From CAZOOK01 sp964581385 (lineage in GTDB: Bacteria > Pseudomonadota > Gammaproteobacteria > Nevskiales > Nevskiaceae): a stretch of 64,000 bases of DNA. Shown one piece after another: positions 7,886-17,162 of the stretch; the first letter of the stretch is position 1; the number at the start of each line of letters is the position of its first letter. The stretch is from positions 1 to 64,000 of the forward strand of contig CAZOOK010000031.1 in assembly GCA_964581385.1 (NCBI GenBank), read 5' to 3'. The translations under genes were made by a program, and so were the position numbers. The notes below the pieces were generated by a model, which saw nothing but the letters and a program-made list of their open reading frames with translations, was not told the DNA's origin and made no database searches.

Positions 7886-10800
7886 GGCGTGAAATCTCCA
7901 AGCGGCTGGTTCGGATTGAACGGCGCGGCCGGCGGTGGCGGACCTGCCGGAGTGCCCGGTGCCGGCGGTGCTGACGCGATCGGCGCAGAGGTCTGCCGCT
8001 CGTCCGGCCCTTTCTGCAATTCCTTCGGCACGCCGAGCGCGTCGAGCACGTCATCGGCCCTCAGCCCCTTTGCTTCAAAATACTTGTCAAACCAGTTGCG
8101 CACGCCGGGCGTCGGGTTAGCCACCAGCCGCTCGACGACCTGCTGCCACTTGCCGGGATCGAGCGCGGTGCCGTCTTCCTGCGGCGGCGGCGTATTCATC
8201 ACCAACTTCCAGCCTTCCGGATTAACCCCGGTCGGCGGCGGAGGAGCGGTGAATGTGCTGGTGTCCTGATTGTCCTGAGCATGGATCTTCTGCAGCGCCA
8301 TCTCGGTCGGCGAGCGCAATCCCTGCATCAGCTTGTCCGTGTTTTCTTGGGTTAGAAACTGCCACGGGTCCTTGCCGGCTTTCTTCCACTGGTCGAACGC
8401 AGACTCGAACTTCGGGATGAAGCGGGCATTGAAGATACGCTCGCCCTCCGGGTCCTTGATCGTGATCGTTCCGGTGTCGGGCTGGTTGGACAGCCGGCTC
8501 TTGGCATAGGCGATCAGCCCCATCTTGGTCGTGTTGACGGCCTGATCGTCGACGCTGCGGGTGTTCTCGCCCATGATCGTGACCAGCTTCTGCACACCGG
8601 CCAGCGTGAGATCACCGCCCGGTCCGGCCCGGTTAAGGACTGCCGCCACGTCCGAAATGCGCGAGGGGTCGCCGACGGGCGCGCTCACCTGCTTGTACGC
8701 AGACCAGAAGCCGGGGCCGAATGCCGCGGATGCTCCCGACACCGTGTTCTCGGAATGCGCCTCCGCTGCGCGAGTGAGCGATTCCTTCGTCTCCCACGTC
8801 AGCCGCGTGTCCTTGGCGATGTCGGAAAGCAGCGTCGGCCCGGCGCTCCCGCCGAGCAATTGCGTCATGTAGCCGTCCGCCGCCTTGTCGCTTTCGTTCT
8901 TGCGCTGGGTGGCGGTCGCGTCGGCGGCGACCTGCTCGGCCGCGAGTTGCTGCCGCAGCGCCTCGAAGGCGTACTGCTTGGCCTCCGGCGTGAGGTCGGA
9001 CGCGGCGATATCGCGGTAGCCTTGCGCCAGTTCCGACAGGGGAGCGGGCTGTTCGGCCTGTTGCTCCGGCGTCGGCGGCGGTGGGGACAGGTCGCCGTCC
9101 GGAGCGGGCGGGGCGACACCGGTCGGTGCCGGCGCGCCTGGGACCGTGTTGTCGGTGCTCGCCACCTGCACACCGGCGCCGTTTGCGCGCAACGTGCCGC
9201 CGGACGCGACGACGGCCGCGTTCTCGCGCGACGCCGATGGCACCCGGCGCAGTCCGCCTCCGGCGTCCGTCGCGACATTGACGTCCGGGACCACCTCTCC
9301 GCCAGCGCTGATCGGGGCGCCCGACGCCGCCGCGCGCAGCCAGCCAGGCGCGTTGGACGAGGCGCCCTTGGCGCCCCACACCATGCGCGGGCCGCCCTTC
9401 ACGCCGTTCGGTCCGTAGCCGACGTGGATACCGGCTCCCATGTAGCCGGGCCCGGCACCGATGCCCGTGGCGCCCGCCGCAAATGCCGCCGTCACGAACT
9501 TCTCGACGTAGGGCAGGTCGGCCGGGTTGCGGAAGTCGAGGAGCTTGCCGTTCCTATAGAGATAGACGTCGCCGGCATTGCCGTTGTCGTGGCGCGTCGA
9601 TCCGGTCCGCCGAGCGCCGGGCGTGCCCCGAGGACCCTGGCCGCCGGAATAGACCACCACCTTGACGCCAGGGTCGGTCGCCGCGGCCGCCGTGGTCAGC
9701 ACCGTCGACAGGGCCGGCTGGATCGGCCGCGAGCGAATACCGGACTGGATCTGCTTGACGACCGGAGCATTGTCCTCGATCGCAGCCGGAGCCGGGTGGT
9801 TCTCTTCCTGCACTCCCTCCGGAGTGGTTGCCGGCGTCTCGACCTGATCGGGAGAGGCCAGCGTGCCGTCCGGGTTGGTCGCCAAGCCCGGGGCGGAGGC
9901 ATCGCCGATGGGCATTCCGGTCTTCGGGTCCGTCGGAACACCTGGATATAAGGGCTTGTGGGTTTCAGGATCGAAAAGCTGAACACCATCTTGGTTCGAC
10001 GCGGATACGGCCGGAGCGCCTCGCTTCGCCACGCTCGCTGCCGGTCCGGTGCCGTCGAACTTGTGCGTCCACATGGCGGTAAACTGCGCCGCCGTCATAT
10101 CCGGCGATCCGCCGTTCTGGATCACGGCCTGCCGCCCGATCAGGCTCGCCGCGGTAGCACCGGGATGGGAGAGAAGCCGCGCCGCGCCGACGCCACCCTG
10201 CTGATGGGCAAGGTAGAGCTCGGCATCGGTTGGAGGCCGCCCGAGGATCGGCGTCAGGATGCGCGCGTTATAGGCCGCATATCGCTGCACGGCCGCAGCC
10301 GCATCGGCGGGATTGTCAGGATTGCCGCCGGCACCGAAGCGCGCCCATGTGTCGGACGAGAACTGTCCCTGCCCCATGTGGCCGCTGTCGTTGGTGATCG
10401 GCCGGCCGCCGCTTTCGAGCGCGATCGTGCGGGCGACACCCTTGGTCGAGAAGCCGCCCGGGATGTCGGTGACCGCCTGGCGGATGTACGGCTGGTCGGG
10501 ATTGGTCGGCGACGCCGCCGCGGCTGCCGCCTTGTCGCTGGTCCGCTTGGTCAGCCATCCCGCTGAGTACGCCGTGCCGGACTGCTTGTCGGCGCGGGTC
10601 TTCAGGTCGGCATAGAGGTTGTCGTAGTCGGTCCCGGCGATCGTGCGGTTCTTGTTGAGAATGCGTAGCGCCGTGGTCGGGTCGGTGGCGCCGATCGCCT
10701 GCACCTGCACCTTCAGCGCATCACGCTTGGCGCCGTCGACAGCGCTTTTCCACACGTCGTCTCCCGGCGTGGCGCCGGCTAGCATCGCCTGCTTGGCCGC

Positions 10801-11370
10801 GAAGTTGGCGGCATCTGCCGCGCCCGCCGCAACCACCTTCGGATTGAACGGATCGTTGGCAATCTGGTCGAATGCGTTCTTTTTTCCGGCATCGTTGACC
10901 GTGGTCGCCCAAAACGTTTGCTGGCGGTCGAGATGCTCGCCGACGCGCTCGCTGAGGTTTACCCGGTAGCGGCGCGAGAACGTGTCGAACTGAAGTTGCT
11001 CCTCGGGAGTGCCGAGACCCTTCCGGGCATCGGCGAATATCTTGTCGAGGTTCTTCTGGTAGCCTGGCGCTGCCCGGAGCGCGGCATCGCCCTTCAGGCC
11101 GAAGAAGCCGGTATCTGGCACCATCGTGCCATCCGGACCGGGCACGGATTTGGTGGGATCGCCATAGGAGAGGTTGGTCGCAGCCGTGGTGGCGTTGTTG
11201 TAGGTGTTGTCGGCCGCCACCTGACCGAAGAATTTGCCGGCCGTCGACAGGCCCTGCCCGAACGCCTGCAGTCCTTCCGCGGCGCGCGGCTCGATGTGCT
11301 GGTAATCCTCCGGCGGCGTCGGATTTGGCGCCTCGGTCGGGACCCCCTGCCGATCCGGTACCTGGGCCAT
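7882..11370 (-). CDS. Internal virion protein with lytic transglycosylase-like and M15 peptidase-like domains
   Basis: 1162 aa. Residues 1-290 are helical, Ala-rich and of virion-core type. About 312-440 resembles an SLT transglycosylase: the IALESGGRP motif gives the candidate catalytic Glu319, followed by GHMGQGQFS and LYLAHQQGG. About 560-660 looks like an M15 (D-Ala-D-Ala peptidase-type) zinc site: STRHDNGNAGD supplies His594 and Asp601, and GIHVGYG supplies His649. The C-terminal 500 residues are Ala/Pro-rich linkers and helices. Such proteins are ejected with the genome and open the cell wall. The start overlaps the stop of the gp14-like gene (TGATG). No separate endolysin is seen in the window, so this may be the main wall-degrading enzyme present. 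Confidence 0.75.
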   Translation of the reverse strand: MAQVPDRQGVPTEAPNPTPPEDYQHIEPRAAEGLQAFGQGLSTAGKFFGQVAADNTYNNATTAATNLSYGDPTKSVPGPDGTMVPDTGFFGLKGDAALRAAPGYQKNLDKIFADARKGLGTPEEQLQFDTFSRRYRVNLSERVGEHLDRQQTFWATTVNDAGKKNAFDQIANDPFNPKVVAAGAADAANFAAKQAMLAGATPGDDVWKSAVDGAKRDALKVQVQAIGATDPTTALRILNKNRTIAGTDYDNLYADLKTRADKQSGTAYSAGWLTKRTSDKAAAAAASPTNPDQPYIRQAVTDIPGGFSTKGVARTIALESGGRPITNDSGHMGQGQFSSDTWARFGAGGNPDNPADAAAAVQRYAAYNARILTPILGRPPTDAELYLAHQQGGVGAARLLSHPGATAASLIGRQAVIQNGGSPDMTAAQFTAMWTHKFDGTGPAASVAKRGAPAVSASNQDGVQLFDPETHKPLYPGVPTDPKTGMPIGDASAPGLATNPDGTLASPDQVETPATTPEGVQEENHPAPAAIEDNAPVVKQIQSGIRSRPIQPALSTVLTTAAAATDPGVKVVVYSGGQGPRGTPGARRTGSTRHDNGNAGDVYLYRNGKLLDFRNPADLPYVEKFVTAAFAAGATGIGAGPGYMGAGIHVGYGPNGVKGGPRMVWGAKGASSNAPGWLRAAASGAPISAGGEVVPDVNVATDAGGGLRRVPSASRENAAVVASGGTLRANGAGVQVASTDNTVPGAPAPTGVAPPAPDGDLSPPPPTPEQQAEQPAPLSELAQGYRDIAASDLTPEAKQYAFEALRQQLAAEQVAADATATQRKNESDKAADGYMTQLLGGSAGPTLLSDIAKDTRLTWETKESLTRAAEAHSENTVSGASAAFGPGFWSAYKQVSAPVGDPSRISDVAAVLNRAGPGGDLTLAGVQKLVTIMGENTRSVDDQAVNTTKMGLIAYAKSRLSNQPDTGTITIKDPEGERIFNARFIPKFESAFDQWKKAGKDPWQFLTQENTDKLMQGLRSPTEMALQKIHAQDNQDTSTFTAPPPPTGVNPEGWKLVMNTPPPQEDGTALDPGKWQQVVERLVANPTPGVRNWFDKYFEAKGLRADDVLDALGVPKELQKGPDERQTSAPIASAPPAPGTPAGPPPPAAPFNPNQPLGDFTP
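7889..7924 (-). repeat. Direct repeat of the transglycosylase gene end (copy B)
   Basis: The intact C-terminal coding end of the 7882-11370 gene, duplicated at 6834-6869 about 1 kb away in the same orientation. Confidence 0.8.
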
Positions 11371-11831
11371 CAGGCGGCCTTATTGAACTTGAAGCCGATC
11401 GAGGACGCGCTACTCAACAGGCTTCCGGCCGCGCCAAACGACGCACCGATGCGATCCTGCTCGGCCTGCGCCTTCTCGTTCACCGCGGTCGTCGTGTAGC
11501 CATAGGCTTGCAGTTCGGCGTTGTTCATCACGGTCTCGGCGTCTAGGCGGCCGGTCTCACGGTTGCCGGTCGCAACATCCGCCGCCGATCCGGTGTTTAC
11601 GTCGACCCCGTTAGCGGCAAGCCCGGCCCTGATCGTGGCACCCTCTGCAGCCGCCTTGCGGCTGGCGGTCGCTGCGGCTTCCGAACCGGCCTCGCGCGCA
11701 TAGGCGGCATTCTGCTCGGCCGTCTTGGCGTTGTTCTCGGCGACCTGCGCGGCGTAATCGCCCTGCTGCTTGATGCCCGCCGCCTGCACAATGCCGCCGA
11801 CGAGGCCAAGGATAGGAGCGATGAAACCCAT
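11370..11831 (-). CDS. T7 gp14-like internal virion protein
   Basis: 153 aa. An N-terminal hydrophobic glycine-rich segment (FIAPILGLVGGIVQAAG) is followed by a long Ala/Asn/Glu-rich helical region with alternating charges and a second small-residue stretch at the C-terminus. This architecture, size and position between a gp13-like gene and the transglycosylase protein match gp14-type core or membrane-channel proteins of podoviruses. The assignment rests on architecture and context rather than a catalytic motif. Confidence 0.65.
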   Translation of the reverse strand: MGFIAPILGLVGGIVQAAGIKQQGDYAAQVAENNAKTAEQNAAYAREAGSEAAATASRKAAAEGATIRAGLAANGVDVNTGSAADVATGNRETGRLDAETVMNNAELQAYGYTTTAVNEKAQAEQDRIGASFGAAGSLLSSASSIGFKFNKAA

Positions 11832-11832
11832 C

Positions 11833-12285
11833 TCAGGACATCCTTCGCGGCTGTTCGATCACCATGATCGCTGCCTCGGCACCGTGGATCGTGATCGTCT
11901 CTTTTACGTGGAACCCAAGGAAATAGGCAAAATCCATGGCCGTCCGGTCTGCTTTTAACACAATCGTCGCCAGATGGCGTTTCGTGCGGAGCAGTTCGTT
12001 GAGGTGGCGGAGCGCGGTCCGCGCAATCGCTATCGGGTGCGCCGCGCTGTCCTCGGTTGCCGCCAGCCACACCGATCCGTCGCTCGAGGCCAGCGGCCCG
12101 GTGACGCCCGCGATCGCCACGACCTTGCCGTCGATGACCAGCGCGCGGCTGAAGGACGACTCGTCGTAGGTGGCGCGAAGATCGCGATGCGCGTTGACCT
12201 TCATGGCGGCGAGGAGATCGCGGTATTCCGTGCGCAGCCGGCGCGCCACCTTGCCGCAATGGTGCGCCTGCCCTTCGACGATCAT
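11833..12285 (-). CDS. GNAT-fold internal virion protein (T7 gp13-like)
   Basis: 150 aa. The pattern of an N-terminal helix pair, strand ALVIDGKVVAIAGV, helix after HPIAIARTALRHL, strand ATIVLKAD and C-terminal KETITIHGAEAAIMVI is that of an acetyltransferase-like fold. Short podoviral tail/core proteins of the gp13 type share it. The start overlaps the stop of the nozzle gene. Enzymatic activity is not implied by the sequence; a structural role is more likely. Confidence 0.6.
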   Translation of the reverse strand: MIVEGQAHHCGKVARRLRTEYRDLLAAMKVNAHRDLRATYDESSFSRALVIDGKVVAIAGVTGPLASSDGSVWLAATEDSAAHPIAIARTALRHLNELLRTKRHLATIVLKADRTAMDFAYFLGFHVKETITIHGAEAAIMVIEQPRRMS

Positions 12286-15200
12286 TGCTGCTCCTGCGGC
12301 TGGCCGCGCTGCCCGCGCTTCGACACCATCTGCTCCGGGGTATCGCCGGCCAGAACCTCCGAGACAACGGCATCTATGTTCATCGGCAGCGGGAAATTCT
12401 GTTGCAACGAGAACTGTCCGGTCTTGTTGAACCCGGCCGTCACCGGCGCGCGGTTGTAGCCGGTGTAGAGCGGCGTCACGGCGCTATTGAAGGACGGGGC
12501 CGCAAGGTTGGGCATCGCCGTCAGGTGTCTCCATCTCGGAGCCAGTTGCGGCGGGCTCTGGGTCGAGCCGTCCGGCTGCGCTCCTCCGGCAAGGACGTCG
12601 CGCGAGCCGTCCAATAGCACGTTGACGGCGCCCATCTTTTTCCGCGCACCCTGCACGCTTGGCGCTCCGGCGTCGAGATAGACGCCCTGCAACTGCGCGC
12701 GGAAGCCGAGGCCGACGACGACGTTGCTTGCTGGCGCATCTAGCGCGATCGATCCGGCGGCGCTGACGACGCGCGGCGTGATGACCTGCCCATCGGCTAC
12801 GCCGGTCACCATCCCGCCGATGAGGTGGTCGAGGCCGGAGATCACGCTTACCGGCGTCGTCATCGTCCACGAGCCCGGCGGCTGAGGAATAACGTTGCCG
12901 CCGCTGTCTGGCTGCATGGCGGTAATCGGATCGGTCAGCACGCCGTCGACGCTGGTCGGGCCGTGATAGACGGTGATCGTCGCTATGCCGCCGCCCATGC
13001 GGATGACGTCGCCGATGTTCGCGGGATCGAAGACCGGGGTGTCGGACATGAAGTGCGTCGTGGTGTCGAGAACGCAGGTTGCCGATGCACCGGAGCCGGA
13101 GTTTGTCGGGTCGGTGATGACGAGCTTTGGGCTGGTGTAGAGCGTCCCTTGCGACCCTGGAGCAAAGGTCACCGCCGTGATGACGCCGCCGACGATGGTG
13201 AGCGTGGGAATGGCGCCGGTTCCGGTCCCGTCGCCGTTATTGTCGACCACCGCGGCCGTGGTGTTTGCCGCATAGTTGGCGCCGCCGATCAGGCCGGTGA
13301 CGCCGGTGATGGCGCCGATGCCGTTCGGGAGGTCTGCGGTCAGCGTCCCGTTGGGCGTCGGCTGCGGCAGCGACAGTCCGGCATCGACCGCCCAGACATC
13401 ATCGACGCTTGCCCACAGGCGATGGTCCATCCGCTCGACCATGTAGGAACTGTTGCCGCCGATGTTCCGCTTGGTCGCGACATAGAGCGCGTCGATCGGC
13501 GGCTCGGTTATCGAGCATACGCTGACGAAGTACCCGTTGGTGTCATGCCGCGCCCAGCCGGCCACGGCCTGCGTCTTGTAGTAGGTGAGGCTGAGAAGGA
13601 TGCCATCGTCGCGGACGGCCCAGAGCAGCTTGCTTGGCTGCTCGCACCATGCGTTTTCCTTGATGACGTGGAACTGGAAAAGGTGGGCAGACAGTTCCGA
13701 GAGGTCGATCGGCTCGGACAGCACATAGAGCTGGTAGGGCAGCGCGTAGTAGTAGGACCCCTTCGAGTTCACATAGATCACGTCGTAGTTGATCTTGATC
13801 GGCTGGACGATCGGCGAGACGCCGGTGAACGCCTGGGGCACGTCGTCCTGCGTCGAGGGTGAGATCGGCTGCACGTTGGTGGCAAAGCTGCCGGCACCGG
13901 CGAGGAGCCATGCCGATGAGCCGGTCATCACGAGCAGACCGCCGGAGGTCTGGATCAGCCACTGGATGCCGTTCACCTGCAGAGACCACGGACTGCCGAT
14001 GATCGCGTCGGTGTCGATCGTCGGGATGCGGCTGTCGAAGTTCCGGAAGGCACCCGGCTGCGACATGAAGTAGGTGTCCGGAAGGTTGAGCGTGTCGGCG
14101 AACACGCGCCGCTCCTGAAAATATCCGGGGACCGACGGATAGGTGCCGCTCTGCGGCCCGACGACGAGTTGAGCCGTCGCGCCGGCTCCCGTCCCGGTGA
14201 TCGCCACGGTGTCGGTTGGCAGGTATCCGCTGCCGGTATCCTCGACAATCGCGGCGACAACCGCCCCGCCGACTAGCACGAGGTCAATCTTCGCTCCGGA
14301 ACCGGTGGCCGAAGTGATGACGGCGGTCGCTGACGTGTAGCCGGCCCCGCCAGTCAGCATCTTCAGCGAGATGATCCTGCCTCGCGCAAAGGGATCGACA
14401 TGCCGCGGTGGGACCTGAGCGAAGTCCGGGATGATGTTGTTGTCGACGGTCTGGTTCCCGTAGGCGCTCCCCATGTATCCAAAAAGCGATCCGACCGGCG
14501 GAAGAAAACCAAAACCCGGCTGCGCCTTGTAGACGTTGTACTGGTTGACACCGGGCACGGTCGGCCAGGTGACGATGACCTGTCCGGCCACGGTCGAGAT
14601 ATTGACGCTGCCGACATAAGCGATGGGCGACGCGATGCTTTCGGTCCCGTCATCCGGAGAGACGGCGGTGACCTCGTAGGCATAGTAGGTCGTGCCGCCC
14701 GCTGTCGCCGTGGCCAAGGAACTGGCGGGCGGCGACACCGACGGCACTGAAACGGCCGGCGTGAAGGTCCAGGCCGTGTCGCTGATGCGGGCAAGATCCT
14801 GCGGCGGATATTCGGTCCGGGTCACCGGGTTGACGCAGCAAAGCGTCATCACGTCCGCCGACTGGACGTATTTCAGGTAGGCGAGATCCTGATCGTTGTA
14901 GATCGTCGGCAGGGTGTAGATGCGCGAGGCCGTGCCGCCGCCGGTATAGGCGCCAAAGGCGCTGGAATCGACCGGGTTTCCGTACACGTCGAGGAGGGCG
15001 ACCGTCGTGGCCGTGGCGGCGGCGACGACAAACGTGTTGCCGTTCAACTCGGTCATGCCCTGCACGTCCTGGACGAATATCCAGTCGCCGTTGTTGAACG
15101 CGGCGACGGCCGCGAAGGTCATGGTGAAGGTGGCGCCGAGGCCGGAGCCCGTGGTCGTGTCCTGCGCGACCGGGTTGGCCGGCACGGCCGTATAGGCGCC

Positions 15201-16283
15201 GGGGTTGGAGATCGTCACCGCCTGCGGGCCGAAGACTGCCGTCTGGAATGACGCGCCGGCCCCGCCGCCGGATGTCGCCGATTGTGTCATGTTCCCGCCG
15301 GCGGGAAGCGCGGTGTAGACGCCGGCCGTGTTGATCGACAGGGTGCTGATTCCGGTCGTCGTACCACCGGTCAGGGTGGCGCCGCTCCGCACCGCGACGC
15401 TTGCCGCCAGCGTGTAAGCATTTCCGCCGGCGCCGGTCGTGTCGTAGTTGATGTTGATCGTGGTCGCTGTCGAGGAGTAGGTGGCCACCGTCAGCGATGC
15501 ATTTGCCGAGGCGTTCAGGTCGACAGCAAGCTGCGCCAGCGTTCCCGCGAGCGTCGGCTGGATTTGCGTCTGCGCGGCCGCGGTTGGGGTCGTCTTGAAG
15601 GTCCACGCGACGCCGTTCAAGGTCACCGTGTCGCCGTCGGACGGGTTGACCGAGAACGTGATGAACCCGGCTGCCGCATAGGCTGCAACCGCCGTCACCT
15701 TGGCCACGGCCGCGACGCTGAAGGTTCCGCCGGCAAGCGTGACCGTATCGTTCACCGCATAGCCGGTGCCGTGCGCGTTCGGCAGGAGAGATACGAGCTG
15801 GCTCGCCGTCACGGAAAGCACGGCTGGCGTCAGGAAGGTGCCGCCAAGAAGCGTTACCAGGTCGCCGGGCGCATAGGAGAAGGTCACGCCGGTGACGATG
15901 GGCGTGGCCGCCGTCGCCCCCTGCGCGCCGAAAGTGAGCACTGCCGGATTGGCTTGGGTCGCCCCGCCGATGCCAACCGGCGACTCGGTGACATAGGCAC
16001 CGTCGAGAAGGGCGCGCATGTACTGCTGACCGAACTCGAGCACGAGACCCTGATCGAGCGAGAACTGGAACGGGATCAGCCGCGGCGGGTAATTCCTACC
16101 GGTCTGCTTGGAGAAGCCGCAGAATTGCGTTCCGGCCCGGCTGTTGGCGCCGCCTTTGTACGAAACGAAGAGATTCCTCATTGTCGTGGCCGCGATATGC
16201 TCGCGGTCTAGATCAATGCGCCCATAGACGTTCGGAGAAATCTCGCCCGTCACGAAGGCTGGGGTTATAAAAGGCGTGGCCAT
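12282..16283 (-). CDS. Tail nozzle / tail tubular protein B-like protein
   Basis: 1333 aa. The opening (GEISPNVYGRIDLDREH, then RNLFVSYKGGANSRAGTQF) is the conserved N-terminal signature of phage tail nozzle/stabilisation proteins. Residues about 100-400 contain several Gly/Ala/Thr-rich beta repeats (PGDLVTLLGGTF, VNDTVTLAGGTF, PSDGDTVTLNGVAW), probably surface-exposed. The central segment (YFQERRVFADTLNLPDTYF, near 740) is the other well-conserved block. It is unusually long because of inserted beta-repeat domains. It lies upstream of the gp13-like gene and downstream of the gp11-like genes, the expected order of a podoviral tail. Confidence 0.75.
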   Translation of the reverse strand: MATPFITPAFVTGEISPNVYGRIDLDREHIAATTMRNLFVSYKGGANSRAGTQFCGFSKQTGRNYPPRLIPFQFSLDQGLVLEFGQQYMRALLDGAYVTESPVGIGGATQANPAVLTFGAQGATAATPIVTGVTFSYAPGDLVTLLGGTFLTPAVLSVTASQLVSLLPNAHGTGYAVNDTVTLAGGTFSVAAVAKVTAVAAYAAAGFITFSVNPSDGDTVTLNGVAWTFKTTPTAAAQTQIQPTLAGTLAQLAVDLNASANASLTVATYSSTATTININYDTTGAGGNAYTLAASVAVRSGATLTGGTTTGISTLSINTAGVYTALPAGGNMTQSATSGGGAGASFQTAVFGPQAVTISNPGAYTAVPANPVAQDTTTGSGLGATFTMTFAAVAAFNNGDWIFVQDVQGMTELNGNTFVVAAATATTVALLDVYGNPVDSSAFGAYTGGGTASRIYTLPTIYNDQDLAYLKYVQSADVMTLCCVNPVTRTEYPPQDLARISDTAWTFTPAVSVPSVSPPASSLATATAGGTTYYAYEVTAVSPDDGTESIASPIAYVGSVNISTVAGQVIVTWPTVPGVNQYNVYKAQPGFGFLPPVGSLFGYMGSAYGNQTVDNNIIPDFAQVPPRHVDPFARGRIISLKMLTGGAGYTSATAVITSATGSGAKIDLVLVGGAVVAAIVEDTGSGYLPTDTVAITGTGAGATAQLVVGPQSGTYPSVPGYFQERRVFADTLNLPDTYFMSQPGAFRNFDSRIPTIDTDAIIGSPWSLQVNGIQWLIQTSGGLLVMTGSSAWLLAGAGSFATNVQPISPSTQDDVPQAFTGVSPIVQPIKINYDVIYVNSKGSYYYALPYQLYVLSEPIDLSELSAHLFQFHVIKENAWCEQPSKLLWAVRDDGILLSLTYYKTQAVAGWARHDTNGYFVSVCSITEPPIDALYVATKRNIGGNSSYMVERMDHRLWASVDDVWAVDAGLSLPQPTPNGTLTADLPNGIGAITGVTGLIGGANYAANTTAAVVDNNGDGTGTGAIPTLTIVGGVITAVTFAPGSQGTLYTSPKLVITDPTNSGSGASATCVLDTTTHFMSDTPVFDPANIGDVIRMGGGIATITVYHGPTSVDGVLTDPITAMQPDSGGNVIPQPPGSWTMTTPVSVISGLDHLIGGMVTGVADGQVITPRVVSAAGSIALDAPASNVVVGLGFRAQLQGVYLDAGAPSVQGARKKMGAVNVLLDGSRDVLAGGAQPDGSTQSPPQLAPRWRHLTAMPNLAAPSFNSAVTPLYTGYNRAPVTAGFNKTGQFSLQQNFPLPMNIDAVVSEVLAGDTPEQMVSKRGQRGQPQEQQ

Positions 16284-16316
16284 TGAGCCTGAACCCTATG
16301 CCCTATAAGGTGTTGC

Positions 16317-16351
16317 GAGGTGCCGACCTACTGACAATAGATCGGCACCTC
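16317..16351. other. Intergenic hairpin, 10-bp perfect stem
   Basis: GAGGTGCCGA and its complement TCGGCACCTC pair across a 15-nt loop. It lies between the nozzle gene start and the homing endonuclease start. No uridine run follows on either strand, so it is not a classical terminator. It may be an RNA structure shielding the opposite-strand endonuclease gene. Confidence 0.5.
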
Positions 16352-16382
16352 TAGCCCAAGAGCGCAGCAAGGAGGCGCCCTT

Positions 16383-17162
16383 ATGGATACCGTGACGGCG
16401 CGCACGTGGCGTATCTATCGGATCACGTGCTCGGTCAATGGCAAGCGATACATTGGTCTCACGCGCGACACCGTTCGTCAGCGGTGGTCGAACCACGTGT
16501 GCAAAGCGATGTCTGTTCACGAGACGCCGCGAATACCGCTTCACAGGGCTGTTAGAAAATACGGCCGCAGCTGCTTCGTCGTAGACACGATCTGCGAGGT
16601 TTCCACTCTTGCCGAAGCCGGCGAGGCTGAGCGTCGTCTGATTGAGCAAGAGCACACTCTTGTCCCGTCTGGCTACAACGTCGCTGCTGGCGGGATGGGC
16701 ACTCCCGGCGTGCGCCGCCCGCACACCGCAGAGACGAAGGCGAAGATCGCCGACGGCAATAGAGGACGTGTCGCCTCTCTTGAGACTCGCGAAAGGCAAA
16801 GCGCGTCTCGGCGCGGGAAACGACCCACACCGGAAACGTTGGCCAAACAGGCTGCCTCCCGAACAGGCCGCAAGCACAGCGCCGCTTGGCGCACGGCAAT
16901 CGCCGACGGGCACCGAGGGCGACACTTCCCGGCGCGGAGCATAGCCCTGCTCAAAAGCTCGCTTATGTCTTCGACCGGGACCGCATCCGGCAGCCGCGGC
17001 ATCACCGCGGAGGGACGGCGCTGGACCGCCCGCATTGGCATCAATGGTGTGCGCGTTCACCTTGGTGTCTTCGACACCATCGAAGAAGCATCGGCCGCCT
17101 ATCGCGCTGCCGTCCGGAGGCGCATCGATGAACTGAGCGCCCACTGCGCATCTCCCGCCTAG
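16383..17162 (+). CDS. Free-standing GIY-YIG homing endonuclease with NUMOD3 and AP2-like domains
   Basis: 259 aa on the strand opposite to all neighbours. The GIY-YIG signature is RIYRITCSVNGKRYIGLT near residues 10-27, followed by the conserved Arg of TVRQRW. Residues about 110-190 carry NUMOD3-type DNA-binding repeats (PHTAETKAKIADGNRGR and related). The C-terminus (GRRWTARIGINGVRVHLGVF, then a helix) looks like an AP2/ERF DNA-binding fold. GGAGG lies nine bases before the ATG. It sits between the nozzle gene and a tail-tubular gene; its stop overlaps the 3' end of that gene. A selfish element, probably cutting the cognate junction in related phages. Confidence 0.88.
   Translation: MDTVTARTWRIYRITCSVNGKRYIGLTRDTVRQRWSNHVCKAMSVHETPRIPLHRAVRKYGRSCFVVDTICEVSTLAEAGEAERRLIEQEHTLVPSGYNVAAGGMGTPGVRRPHTAETKAKIADGNRGRVASLETRERQSASRRGKRPTPETLAKQAASRTGRKHSAAWRTAIADGHRGRHFPARSIALLKSSLMSSTGTASGSRGITAEGRRWTARIGINGVRVHLGVFDTIEEASAAYRAAVRRRIDELSAHCASPA

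Noticed and set aside
8755..9951. A 398-aa plus-strand open frame
   Set aside because: Antisense shadow of the transglycosylase gene; composition is Arg/Gly/Ala repeats without motifs.
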